A stretch of 64,000 bases of DNA from Mucilaginibacter phyllosphaerae (GTDB lineage: Bacteria > Bacteroidota > Bacteroidia > Sphingobacteriales > Sphingobacteriaceae). Every line of letters begins with the position of its first letter. Position 1 is the stretch's first letter. The position numbers and the translations under genes are program-made. Below, piece by piece: positions 17,467-25,686 of this stretch. Below the pieces are notes generated by a model. It worked only from the letters and a program-made list of their open reading frames with translations. It did not search any database and was not told where the DNA came from. The stretch is taken from assembly GCF_004378255.1 (NCBI RefSeq), contig NZ_SNQG01000003.1, forward strand, positions 558,001 through 622,000, read 5' to 3'.

Positions 17467-18801
17467 ATGAAAATCGAACAATTTGAAGATAAAGGGCTAT
17501 CGCACTATTCCTATGCCATTTTGAGTGAATGTGACCGCCAGATAGTTTTGATAGATCCATCAAGGGATGTAAGTCAATATTTGGCTTACGCTGAGAATAA
17601 TGGAGCGAGGATTATCGGCGTAATTGAAACGCATCCGCATGCCGATTTTGTAAGCGGGCATTTAGAATTGCATCAAACCACTGGCGCGACTATTTTTTGT
17701 TCTGCATTAGTAGGCGCAGTTTACCCGCATCAAACTTTTGATGACGGGAATAGTATCAGTTTTGGCAAGATCACATTAAAAGCGTTAAACACGTCCGGCC
17801 ACTCTCCCGATAGTATCTCTATCGTATTAACACACGATGGTAAAGACAAAGCGGTATTTACAGGTGACACCTTATTCATCGGTGATTGCGGCAGGCCAGA
17901 CCTGCGTGAAAGTGCAGGTAATCTAACAGCTAAAAGGGAAGAATTGGCAGCAAAAATGTATCATTCACTCCGGGAAAAATTAATGGTGCTGGACAATGAA
18001 GTAATTGTTTACCCTGCGCATGGGGCTGGAACACTCTGTGGTAAGGCATTAAGTGAAGCCAACAGCAGTACCATTGGCGCTGAAAAATTGAGTAACTGGT
18101 CGTTACAAAATATGACTGAATCGGAGTTTATATCTATGCTTTTGCAGGATCAGCCCTTTGTACCAAAATATTTCCCGTTTGATGTAGAATTAAATAAACA
18201 CGGCGCAGGAAACCTGGCGCAGGAAATTGCAAATGTTCCGATTGGCCATCCTGAAGTATTAAACAGCAGTATTTATATCATTGACACACGGGCTGAAAAA
18301 GAATTTAAAAAAGGGCATCTTCCGGGGTCGATTAACCTGCAAAATGGCGGCAAGTTTGAAACCTGGCTGGGGAGCATTATTGCACCGGAGGAAGCTTTTT
18401 ACCTGGTTGCAGAAAATGAGCAAATTCTCGAAAGCCTGATTTTGCGCTGCGCGAAGATTGGCTATGAGCATTTTATAGAGCGGGCATTTGTTTTTCAGGC
18501 AGGAACAGCAATAATGGATACTACTGATTTACGTAGGTTTTCAACGAATCAAACAGAATATACCATTGTTGACATTAGGAATACTGGAGAAGTGAAGGAA
18601 CACCCGGTATTTAAAAATGCCATCCATATACCGCTTCCCGAATTAAGGGAAAGAGTTTCGGAAATACCCTTTAATAAACCCATAATTGTACATTGCGCGG
18701 GTGGCTATCGCAGCGCGGCTGGCAGCAGTATCATTAACAATGCTTTTGGCAATAAAGCAAAAGTCTATGACCTGGGCGAAGCCATTAAAGATTTTTTATA
18801 G
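17467..18801 (+). CDS. Metallo-beta-lactamase/double rhodanese fusion (persulfide dioxygenase-like)
   Basis: 444 residues; start at MKIEQFEDKG, 11 nt after yeeE. Residues 1-245 are an ETHE1-type MBL domain with HPHADFVSGH (His56, His58, Asp60), HSPDS, FTGDTLFIGDCGRPDL and PAHG. Residues about 260-345 are a rhodanese domain without an active cysteine. Residues about 360-444 are a second rhodanese with HCAGGYRS (Cys410). Such enzymes oxidise glutathione or low-molecular-weight persulfide to sulfite, or pass sulfur to thiosulfate. Position after the YeeE halves and before an exporter suggests handling of imported sulfane sulfur in the cytoplasm. The thiol cosubstrate is unknown. Confidence 0.88.
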   Translation: MKIEQFEDKGLSHYSYAILSECDRQIVLIDPSRDVSQYLAYAENNGARIIGVIETHPHADFVSGHLELHQTTGATIFCSALVGAVYPHQTFDDGNSISFGKITLKALNTSGHSPDSISIVLTHDGKDKAVFTGDTLFIGDCGRPDLRESAGNLTAKREELAAKMYHSLREKLMVLDNEVIVYPAHGAGTLCGKALSEANSSTIGAEKLSNWSLQNMTESEFISMLLQDQPFVPKYFPFDVELNKHGAGNLAQEIANVPIGHPEVLNSSIYIIDTRAEKEFKKGHLPGSINLQNGGKFETWLGSIIAPEEAFYLVAENEQILESLILRCAKIGYEHFIERAFVFQAGTAIMDTTDLRRFSTNQTEYTIVDIRNTGEVKEHPVFKNAIHIPLPELRERVSEIPFNKPIIVHCAGGYRSAAGSSIINNAFGNKAKVYDLGEAIKDFL

Positions 18802-18803
18802 CA

Positions 18804-19430
18804 ATGGATAAAAAAGAACATTGGGAAAAGGTTTACCAAACCAAATCGCTGACCGAAGTGAGTTGGTATGAACCCGTACCCGAAACGTCGTTGAATATTA
18901 TTGCCAGTCTCAAATTATGTAAAAATGCTGCCATCATTGATATTGGTGGTGGCGACAGTTTGTTAGCTGATCATTTGTTAGCATTGGGTTATACCAATAT
19001 TACAGTGCTCGACATATCAGCAGCAGCGATTGAAAGGGCAAAATTGCGTTTAGGGCCAAGAGCCGCTTTAGTTAAATGGATCATAAAGGATATGCTCCTG
19101 TTTACCGGATCTGAAAAATTTGATCTCTGGCATGACCGCGCTACATTTCATTTCCTGACAGACCTACAAGACCGGCATATATATTTAGATATTGTAAACA
19201 GAAATCTAAAAGAGAAAGGCTATTTGATAGTCAGTACATTTGCGTTAGACGGACCTGAGAAGTGCAGCAATTTGCCCGTACATCAGTTTTCTGAATCAAC
19301 GCTCTTCGATGTGTTCGGCCTTTATTTCACAAAGATAAATTGCTTTGAGAAAGAACACCCGACTCCCGTCCTTACTTTACAGCAATTTCTATATTGTACG
19401 TTTCAAAAAACAATAACTTTTGGTTATTGA
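18804..19430 (+). CDS. Class I SAM-dependent methyltransferase
   Basis: 208 residues. HWEKVYQTKSLTEVSWYEPVPETS at the start is characteristic of a small methyltransferase group, followed by SAM motif I (AAIIDIGGGDSLLADHLL), VLDISAAAIERAK and LWHDRATFHFL. Related proteins appear in thiol or sulfur-compound detoxification clusters; thiol/sulfide methylation is one option, but the substrate is not readable. It starts 2 nt after the MBL-rhodanese stop, so it is co-expressed. Its 3' end contains the third LysR-type box, which drives the next gene. Confidence 0.85.
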   Translation: MDKKEHWEKVYQTKSLTEVSWYEPVPETSLNIIASLKLCKNAAIIDIGGGDSLLADHLLALGYTNITVLDISAAAIERAKLRLGPRAALVKWIIKDMLLFTGSEKFDLWHDRATFHFLTDLQDRHIYLDIVNRNLKEKGYLIVSTFALDGPEKCSNLPVHQFSESTLFDVFGLYFTKINCFEKEHPTPVLTLQQFLYCTFQKTITFGY

Positions 19431-19435
19431 TCATC
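19411..19435 (+). promoter_or_regulatory. LysR-type box copy 3 (before yeiH)
   Basis: CAATAACTTTTGGTTATTG then ATCATC; the 18-nt core is identical to copy 1, and the dyad TAAC-N5-GTTA is a T-N11-A box. An ATCA/TGAT pair follows. It overlaps the last 20 nt of the methyltransferase gene and lies 62 nt before yeiH, giving that exporter its own control. Confidence 0.65.
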
Positions 19436-19497
19436 GCTTTTTATGATAAAAATGACTTGTAAGAATGATGGATCTTTGAGCATCAAAAGACAAGATT

Positions 19498-20478
19498 ATG
19501 CATACTCAACAACATCCATTAACTTCTAAAACTGCCGGACTACTGATCAATTTGAATGAAAACAGCCGTAAGATTATTTTTATAATTTGTGTAACCTTAT
19601 GTCTAACCCCGTTTATCAGTCCGGCTATCGCCTTATTGATGGGTTTAGTGATCGCCCAATTTACAGGGCATCCTTACTTGCATCTCAATCATAAAGCTAC
19701 GCATCTATTATTGCAGATTTCTGTAGTTGGTTTAGGTTTCGGCATGAATGTGCATAGTGCCATGCAAGCCGGAAAAGAAGGGGTTTTATTCACAATTGCT
19801 TCGATCACCGGAACCTTGATTTTCGGTTATTTCATGGGCAAGTGGTTAAATATTGAAAAGAAAACCTCTTATCTGATCTCTGCCGGTACCGCCATCTGTG
19901 GTGGTAGTGCCATTGCCGCAATCTCACCGGTGATCAAGGCTGAAGAAAAGCAAATATCAGTCGCCCTTGGCTGTGTGTTCATACTGAACTCGATAGCTTT
20001 GTTTATTTTCCCGATGATCGGTCATCATTTTAACCTGTCACAAACGCAATTTGGCTTATGGTGCGCGATTGCCATCCATGATACCAGTTCAGTAGTAGGT
20101 GCCGCGAGCAAATACGGACCACATGCTTTGGAAGTAGCCACCACCGTTAAATTGGCCCGCGCTTTATGGATCATCCCGGTGGCGTTTATGTCGACTTTCA
20201 TTTTCAAAAACAAATCAAAAAAAATCAGCATTCCTTACTTCATCGGTTTGTTTGTTCTGGCCATGATCGCCAACACTTACATCCCTGCCACTAAATTGAT
20301 CAGCCCTTATATGATCATGATCGCTAAGGCTGGTTTAACACTTACCCTGTTTTTAATTGGTGCAGGTTTATCCAGAAAAGTATTGGTATCAGTTGGGTTC
20401 AAACCTCTGTTCCAGGGAGTCGTGCTTTGGATCGCCATTTCCTGTGCCGCTTTGTATGCCGTGATGCACTTGGCCTAA
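19498..20478 (+). CDS. yeiH: YeiH/UPF0324-family putative sulfate or sulfite exporter
   Basis: 326 residues, nine to ten transmembrane helices, with the family motifs SVVGLGFGMN, SAGTAICGGSAIAAISPVI and CAIAIHDTSSVVGAASKYG. YeiH of enteric bacteria is controlled by the LysR-type protein YieE/YeiE and is linked to sulfite or sulfate efflux. The LysR-type box directly upstream fits this. It would remove sulfate or sulfite made by the island enzymes. It is the last gene of the island, followed by a hairpin terminator 160 nt on. Confidence 0.88.
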   Translation: MHTQQHPLTSKTAGLLINLNENSRKIIFIICVTLCLTPFISPAIALLMGLVIAQFTGHPYLHLNHKATHLLLQISVVGLGFGMNVHSAMQAGKEGVLFTIASITGTLIFGYFMGKWLNIEKKTSYLISAGTAICGGSAIAAISPVIKAEEKQISVALGCVFILNSIALFIFPMIGHHFNLSQTQFGLWCAIAIHDTSSVVGAASKYGPHALEVATTVKLARALWIIPVAFMSTFIFKNKSKKISIPYFIGLFVLAMIANTYIPATKLISPYMIMIAKAGLTLTLFLIGAGLSRKVLVSVGFKPLFQGVVLWIAISCAALYAVMHLA

Positions 20479-20637
20479 CTGATGAGTGGTGGTACAGCCC
20501 ACAAATTTCATCTGTTTTTATTACGCCAAACTGGGTTCTATGCACTTCCCCTTGGGATTTTTTAAAAATCAAATTATCCTGCTAATCGCTTCAAATCTTT
20601 AAGAAAATGGTTCGAGATTATTCCCCTACGGGCTACG

Positions 20638-20669
20638 AAGCCGCTTTACGAAAGTAGGGCGGCTTTTTT
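20638..20669 (+). terminator. Probable terminator after yeiH
   Basis: AAGCCGC, a 14-nt loop and GCGGCTT form a 7-bp stem with a T run. The loop contains a smaller CTTT/AAAG stem. The distance from yeiH (160 nt) is long, but no gene intervenes. Confidence 0.6.
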
Positions 20670-20717
20670 GTTTTTGCAACTCTTAAAAGATGCCCTATTA
20701 TATTTAAATGAACATTT

Positions 20718-20930
20718 TTACTTTGAATAGTCTTCCACTGTGTGTTTTGCAAGGAGATACAAAAAGTCTAAAATTTCTGTAACTTGTTTTTCATTTGTTA
20801 CAATATCATTTTTTATTCAGTACCTGTATTGCTTTAACAACTGTCGTTCTTCTTACTGTAGCTTTGACCATTGGATTTTTATGATCATCTAAATATTGCT
20901 TTAGTTTCTAATTTTTTTAGGATCTGGTTC
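20718..20930 (-). pseudogene. Frameshifted small-gene remnant downstream of the AraC gene
   Basis: On the minus strand, conceptual translation gives LNQILKKLET in one frame, then KLKQYLDDHKNPMVKATVRR through VVKAIQVLNK in a second, and after a six-A run TNEKQVTEILDFLYLLAKHT to a stop at 20718. Joining the pieces with two single-base shifts yields a helical polypeptide of about 75 residues with no internal stop. The composition is clearly protein-like, so this is probably a broken gene rather than chance. No family is recognised. The rest of 20479-20928 holds only the terminator. Confidence 0.4.
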
Positions 20931-21825
20931 AATTCATTAACCGATATTCCTGTGGCGTTTTGCCAACCCTTTGTTTGAAAAGACGTGCGAAATGCTGCGG
21001 ATATTTAAAGCCCATGCCGTAAGCTATTTCGCTTATTGATTTGCCTGCGTCAAACATTCGTTCCTTCGCTGCATCAATTATTTTGTTTTGAAGGTATTCC
21101 TGAGCCGATTGCCCCGTTTCCTTTTTTACCAGGTCGCCAAAATATTTTGGCGAAAGATGGAGTTCTTCAGCACAATAAGCTACGGTAGGGAGGCCTATCA
21201 TCGCTGGTTTATCCGATGTGAAGTAATTATCCACCAAGCTTTCGAACCTTGTTAAGATATCTCTATTAACATGTTCACGAGTGATAAACTGCCGGTCATA
21301 AAAGCGCTCACAATAATTCAGTAACAATTCAATATTGCTGATCACCAATTTCTTGCTATGCCTATCTATTGACCGTACTAATTCTCTTTGAATTTTGTAA
21401 AAACAGTCCAGCAAGTCGCTTTTTTCCCGTTCAGAAACATGCAGGGCTTCTTGGATACTATACAAGAAAAAATGATAGTTATGAATGTGTTTACCTAAAC
21501 TGGTGCCATGGATAAAGTCGGGATGAAAAGCCAGCGCCCAGCCGTTTGGTTGAATTAAAGTATCTTCCTCATCAAAGCCCGCCAGTTGCCCCGGCGCAAT
21601 AAATATGATCGTTTCTTGCTGGTAGTCATAATGGCCCCGCCCATACAACATATCGGCGCATTTTTCTTCTTTCAAAAACACAACATAAAGCCCCGAGAAA
21701 AAGCGGCTCATTTTGATCATCTTTGATTTCGACTGATCCAGAACAGTTACCAAAGGATGCAGAGTCTCTTGTCCCCGTTCCGTGTTGAATTGGGTTACGC
21801 TATCTAATTTGATGATCTTATTCAT
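20929..21825 (-). CDS. AraC-family transcriptional regulator
   Basis: 298 residues: an N-terminal cupin-like sensor (HPLVTVLDQS, YDYQQETIIFIAPGQLAGF) and a C-terminal double HTH (VAYCAEELHLSPKYFGDLVK and ISEIAYGMGFKYPQHFARLFKQRVGKTPQEYR). This is the common Bacteroidota arrangement in which the regulator controls a divergent enzyme gene. The UlaG-like hydrolase starts about 150 nt away on the other strand and is the likely target. The effector is unknown. Confidence 0.92.
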   Translation of the reverse strand: MNKIIKLDSVTQFNTERGQETLHPLVTVLDQSKSKMIKMSRFFSGLYVVFLKEEKCADMLYGRGHYDYQQETIIFIAPGQLAGFDEEDTLIQPNGWALAFHPDFIHGTSLGKHIHNYHFFLYSIQEALHVSEREKSDLLDCFYKIQRELVRSIDRHSKKLVISNIELLLNYCERFYDRQFITREHVNRDILTRFESLVDNYFTSDKPAMIGLPTVAYCAEELHLSPKYFGDLVKKETGQSAQEYLQNKIIDAAKERMFDAGKSISEIAYGMGFKYPQHFARLFKQRVGKTPQEYRLMN

Positions 21826-21971
21826 ATTCGATATTCAGCTTACTCAAAATTAAGTATAAGTAATCCGGTTTTTCTAAAGCCAATAGATAATCTGGAATAT
21901 TGGTTGGTATTACAGGAATATGTGTAAAGATCAGGTAGATAAATTCCAAGACCTTTGACAATGAATTAAAC

Positions 21972-22880
21972 ATGATCATGAAAAACATATTCCTTTTACT
22001 TACAGCTATTGTTTTTACTTCAATAGGCATTCATGCACAATCAAAAACGGATATAGCAAAGATTAAAACCATAAAAAAATACCAGGCGAAGGCACCTACA
22101 ACGCAACCGTTCGGTAAGGAAGCTTTTGCCAAATCAAACAATACTACTATTCGCTGGCTGGGCATGGCCGGCTTCCTGGTCAACAGCCGGGGAACCACAT
22201 TCATGATCGACCCATTGCTGGAAGGCTATGATATGCCTTTGCTGATGAAATTTCCGATCCTGCCTAAAGAGGTGCCGCATTTGGATGCTGTATTTGCCAC
22301 TCATAGTGACAACGACCATTACAGCGTGGAAACCTTCAAAGACATCGCTCCTGTAACTACTGCATTCTATTCGACGATCTACGTAGATTCTCTAATGAAG
22401 AATGATGGTCTGAAATCTTTTGGATATCCCATCGGCGGCAAATTTAAATTCGGAAAAGTAAAGGGCAAGCTGATCCCGGCAGACCACGCCTGGCAAAATG
22501 CCTATCCAAGGCCGGGTCAAAGACATTTTGCTCCGGGTGATGCTTGTGGGTTCTGGTTCGATACGCCGGACGGTACGATCTATGCCACCGGGGATTCCCG
22601 CCCAATGGAAGAACAGTTGCATATGCCTGCGCCGGATGTGATCCTGCTGGATTATTCTGAGGACGCGCAATGGCACCTTGGACTCGAAGCCTCAGCAAAA
22701 CTGGTTAATGCTTATCCAAAAGCCACAGTATTATTAGGGCACTGGGGTTTTGTTGACGCGCCGGACTTTACACCATTTAACGGAGATCCGGCAAAATTGA
22801 AGAAACTGGTTTCTAACCCAGAACGGATCAAAGTACTTGCACCCGGCGAACCTTTTGTTTTAAAAGCTGTCGGGAACTAA
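21972..22880 (+). CDS. Exported UlaG-like metallo-beta-lactamase-fold hydrolase
   Basis: 302 residues, signal peptide MKNIFLLLTAIVFTSIGIHAQ (a start 6 nt downstream is equally possible). Domain motifs are TTIRWLGMAGFLVNSRGTTF, VFATHSDNDHYS (metal-binding HxDxDH), IPADHAW, YATGDSR and LLGHWGF. These match the UlaG/RomA group of MBL hydrolases that act on lactones, phosphodiesters or lipids. It is probably induced through the divergent AraC protein. Its stop codon coincides with the start of a truncated permease fragment, which suggests insertion next to or into that gene. Confidence 0.85.
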   Translation: MIMKNIFLLLTAIVFTSIGIHAQSKTDIAKIKTIKKYQAKAPTTQPFGKEAFAKSNNTTIRWLGMAGFLVNSRGTTFMIDPLLEGYDMPLLMKFPILPKEVPHLDAVFATHSDNDHYSVETFKDIAPVTTAFYSTIYVDSLMKNDGLKSFGYPIGGKFKFGKVKGKLIPADHAWQNAYPRPGQRHFAPGDACGFWFDTPDGTIYATGDSRPMEEQLHMPAPDVILLDYSEDAQWHLGLEASAKLVNAYPKATVLLGHWGFVDAPDFTPFNGDPAKLKKLVSNPERIKVLAPGEPFVLKAVGN

Positions 22881-23140
22881 ACAAAGAATTTGGTAATGAA
22901 GAACGCATAGGTAAGCTGGCTTCTGTGTTTGCCGGCCTGGCTATATTTATCAGTTGTTTAGGACTGTTTGGCATGGCATCATTTATGGCTGAACAGCGGG
23001 CTAAAGAAATAGGTGCACGGAAAGTGCTTGGTGCCTCTGCGTTCGCCGTGTGGCAATTACTATCCAAAAACTTTGCCATAATGGTTTTTATTTCCATCAT
23101 GATAGCCTCGCCTGTGGCTTATTATTTCATGCCCAAACCG
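22880..23140 (+). pseudogene. FtsX/MacB permease fragment, truncated at both ends
   Basis: From about 22880 the frame reads NKEFGNEERIGKLASVFAGL, then a transmembrane helix with FISCLGLFGMASFMAEQRAK and EIGARKVLGAS, the last part of FtsX-like ABC permeases of the MacB type, followed by WQLLSKNFAIMVF and SPVAYYFM. The usual ending W..Y.YR is replaced by unrelated sequence leading into a repeat-like tract (CCCTCTCGAAGGAGAGG). More than 600 upstream residues are absent. There is no plausible start. It is a relic marking a rearrangement junction. Confidence 0.7.
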
Positions 23141-23195
23141 AAATCATTCAAAGTAAATTTAGATCCCTCTCGAAGGAGAGGACAGGAAGGATCTC

Positions 23196-23765
23196 TTACC
23201 CTGCCATACAGGCCTTTTCTTTAATGGCCAGGCTCATCAGTTTGTTTTTAAGCAGTGTGCGTGCGCGGTACAGGGTTGTGCGCGATAGTAGTTCGGTCAT
23301 GCCTAATTTGCTGCTGATCTCCTGGTGAGAGAAACCTTGAATGGCATACATATCAAATACCGAGCGATAGGTAGCAGGCAGTTCCTGCACCATATTCATC
23401 AGGTCGCGGGCTTCTAAACCGTTATCGTTGTAGCTGTTGCTCACCGGGATATTCTGTTCTGCAAAATCATCAACCAGTACAACGCTTTTGGCTTTACGGT
23501 AACGCGAAATGGCGCTATGTACCATAATCCGGCGGATCCACCCTTCCAGGCTTCCTTCGCCGCGGTAATTGGCCATGTTTTTAAACATTTTAATGAAACC
23601 TTCCTGCAGTATATCCTGTGCCTCATCTTTATCTTTAGCGTAGCGCATGCAAACCGAAAGCATTTTAGGCGCTAATACTTTATATAACATTTCCTGTTGT
23701 TTACGGTCATTACGCAGGCACCCATTCCAAAGTGTTTGTAAGCGGTTATCGGCGGTGGTCATCAT
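23196..23765 (-). CDS. ECF-type RNA polymerase sigma factor
   Basis: 189 residues. Region 2 spans about 20-90 (LYKVLAPKMLSVCMRYAKDK, AQDILQEGFIKMFKNM) and region 4 about 125-180 (LPATYRSVFDMYAIQGFSHQEISSKLGM, then RTTLYRARTLLKNKL). The region 4 helix reads GMTELLSRTTLYRAR where many relatives have GTSKS. No anti-sigma gene is adjacent on the same strand. The divergent FAD-dependent gene is 243 nt away, and the spacer carries GTACG palindromes. Target regulon unknown. Confidence 0.92.
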   Translation of the reverse strand: MMTTADNRLQTLWNGCLRNDRKQQEMLYKVLAPKMLSVCMRYAKDKDEAQDILQEGFIKMFKNMANYRGEGSLEGWIRRIMVHSAISRYRKAKSVVLVDDFAEQNIPVSNSYNDNGLEARDLMNMVQELPATYRSVFDMYAIQGFSHQEISSKLGMTELLSRTTLYRARTLLKNKLMSLAIKEKACMAG

Positions 23766-23864
23766 CTTTTTGTTATTTATTATACATTGGCCTGTGCCAA
23801 AATGAATCCACTTTTATAAGTATTTTATTATCAAATACTTATAATTTAAAAAGCACTGCAAGGT

Positions 23865-23894
23865 GTACGATAGCGTACGGTTGATGTTCCGTAC
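23865..23894. promoter_or_regulatory. Overlapping GTACG palindromes between divergent genes
   Basis: GTACG-ATAG-CGTAC overlaps GTACGG-TTGATGTT-CCGTAC, giving three spaced half-sites in 30 nt within the 243-nt divergent spacer. This looks like a transcription factor operator, but the regulator is not identifiable. The rest of the spacer is AT-rich; TATCTTTG at 23969 resembles a Bacteroidota -7 box for the plus-strand gene. Confidence 0.4.
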
Positions 23895-24008
23895 CCGAAC
23901 AATCAGCTGGCACTATGTTTAATTACAATCAGGTTTTAGCCGCGCACAAAAAACTGCCAGCAGATAAGTATCTTTGCAGCATCCGGGATAAAAACCCGGC
24001 ATTACAGC

Positions 24009-25559
24009 ATGATAAAAGAAGTAGAAATTGTTTGCCCTCCCGGGCAGCAGGAAGATGAAGCAATTTTAACAGGTTTAGCTTCGGCCGCAGCAAAAATACC
24101 GCAGCAAAAAATCAACGGTATCAGGGTACTCAAGCGCTCTATAGATGCGCGTGGCCGCAAAGTGCTTTACCGCATGCAGGTAAGGCTGTTTGTGGATGAG
24201 CCCGTACAAACCGAGATCTATAACCCTCAATATAAAAATGTAAAGGATGCCAAAAGGGTTATTATTGTTGGTGCAGGCCCGGCAGGCATTTTTGCCGCTT
24301 TACAATGCATTGGGCAAGGCCTAAAGCCTGTAATACTGGAGCGTGGCAAAGATGTTAAACAGCGCCGCCGCGATCTGGCAAACATCAATAAACAGGGGCT
24401 GGTTAACCCCGAAAGTAATTACTGCTTTGGCGAGGGTGGCGCAGGTACCTACTCTGATGGGAAACTTTACACCCGCAGCACCAAACGCGGCGATGTGAAT
24501 AGCGTATTAAAAACCTTTGTGGCACATGGCGCAACCGAAGACATTTTAGTGGATGCCCGTCCGCATATAGGCACCAATAAACTCCCGCAGATCATCACCG
24601 CCATGCGCGAAAGTATTTTACAGGCAGGCGGCGAGGTTTTGTTTGATACCAAAGTAACTGCCCTGCTGGTTGAATTTGGCAAGATAAAAGGGGTGCAGCT
24701 ATCCAACGACGAAAAGCTTTTTGCTGATGCCGTGATATTGGCTACCGGCCACTCCGCGCATGATGTTTTCAGGATGCTGCACAGCCAGGATATTCTGATA
24801 GAGGCAAAGCCGTTTGCACTTGGGGTGCGCATAGAGCATCCGCAGGAAATTATTGACCGCGCCCAATACCATTGCGAATACCGCGGACCAGACCTGCCCC
24901 CATCTTACTATAGTTTGGTTGAGCAGGTAGAAGACCGGGGCGTATTTTCGTTTTGTATGTGCCCCGGCGGCATCATTGCGCCTTGCGCCACCGCGCAGGA
25001 TGAGATTGTAGTGAACGGCTGGAGCCCAAGCAAACGGAATAACCCCTTTGCCAACTCGGGCACGGTAGTGCAGATAAATATGGAAGATGTCAAAGGGGAT
25101 CTGAACGACCCTTTTAGGATGCTTAACTTTCAGCAGCAGGTAGAGCATTTGGCCTTTAAGGCTGGCGGCGGTAACCTGGTTGCCCCAGCCCAGCGCATGG
25201 TTGATTTTGTGGAGGGGCGCGTATCTGCCGGCCTGCCCGGAAATTCTTACCTGCCGGGATGTAAAAGTGTAGATTTGAAAGAGGTGCTGCCCCACTGGAT
25301 CCACAACCGCTTGCGTAAAGCGCTGCCTGCTTTCGGCCATAAAATGAAAGGCTATTATACCAACGAGGCCATACTGGTAGGTGTAGAATCGCGCACATCG
25401 TCACCCATTAAAATACCCCGAGATCGTGAAACCTTTCAGCATCCGCAGGTTGCAGGCCTGTTTCCATGCGGCGAAGGTGCGGGCTATGCAGGCGGCATCA
25501 TTTCTGCAGCTATAGACGGGGTAAATTGTGCCGATGGTGCAGCAAGATATTTTAACTGA
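24009..25559 (+). CDS. FAD-dependent oxidoreductase (COG2509-type)
   Basis: 516 residues. An N-terminal alpha/beta domain (1-70) is followed by a Rossmann FAD site VIIVGAGPAGIFAALQC, EGGAGTYSDGKLYTRS, HIGTNKLPQI and a C-terminal FAD motif FPCGEGAGYAGGIISAAIDG. This is the uncharacterised NAD(P)/FAD-dependent dehydrogenase group found in many bacteria. It appears monocistronic and converges with the YfiT-like gene across a 12-bp hairpin. Substrate unknown; cytoplasmic. Confidence 0.9.
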   Translation: MIKEVEIVCPPGQQEDEAILTGLASAAAKIPQQKINGIRVLKRSIDARGRKVLYRMQVRLFVDEPVQTEIYNPQYKNVKDAKRVIIVGAGPAGIFAALQCIGQGLKPVILERGKDVKQRRRDLANINKQGLVNPESNYCFGEGGAGTYSDGKLYTRSTKRGDVNSVLKTFVAHGATEDILVDARPHIGTNKLPQIITAMRESILQAGGEVLFDTKVTALLVEFGKIKGVQLSNDEKLFADAVILATGHSAHDVFRMLHSQDILIEAKPFALGVRIEHPQEIIDRAQYHCEYRGPDLPPSYYSLVEQVEDRGVFSFCMCPGGIIAPCATAQDEIVVNGWSPSKRNNPFANSGTVVQINMEDVKGDLNDPFRMLNFQQQVEHLAFKAGGGNLVAPAQRMVDFVEGRVSAGLPGNSYLPGCKSVDLKEVLPHWIHNRLRKALPAFGHKMKGYYTNEAILVGVESRTSSPIKIPRDRETFQHPQVAGLFPCGEGAGYAGGIISAAIDGVNCADGAARYFN

Positions 25560-25620
25560 TCCTGATAAGGATAATAGGCCTTGCGGTTAAGTCCCCTGCT
25601 ATTCAATTGATGATCAAAAT

Positions 25621-25664
25621 AATCTCCAACACAAAATACCGTTTGATATTCGGTGTTGGAGATT
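25621..25664. terminator. Hairpin between convergent genes
   Basis: AATCTCCAACAC and GTGTTGGAGATT form a perfect 12-bp inverted repeat around a 20-nt loop, midway between two convergent stops. There is no long T run, so it may act as a bidirectional stabiliser or terminator. Confidence 0.5.
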
Positions 25665-25686
25665 CAATTCAGTACTCTGCACTATA

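Noticed and set aside
20608..20640. GGTTCGAGATT as a tRNA T-arm or attachment site
   Set aside because: Flanks do not pair as a T-stem and no acceptor or anticodon arm is found upstream.
21818..22030. 70-codon minus-strand frame between the AraC and UlaG-like genes
   Set aside because: Overlaps the signal-peptide region of the plus-strand hydrolase and the divergent promoter; no family features.
23905..23925. TGGCAC as a sigma-54 promoter
   Set aside because: The -12 element TTGCA is missing at the right distance on either strand.
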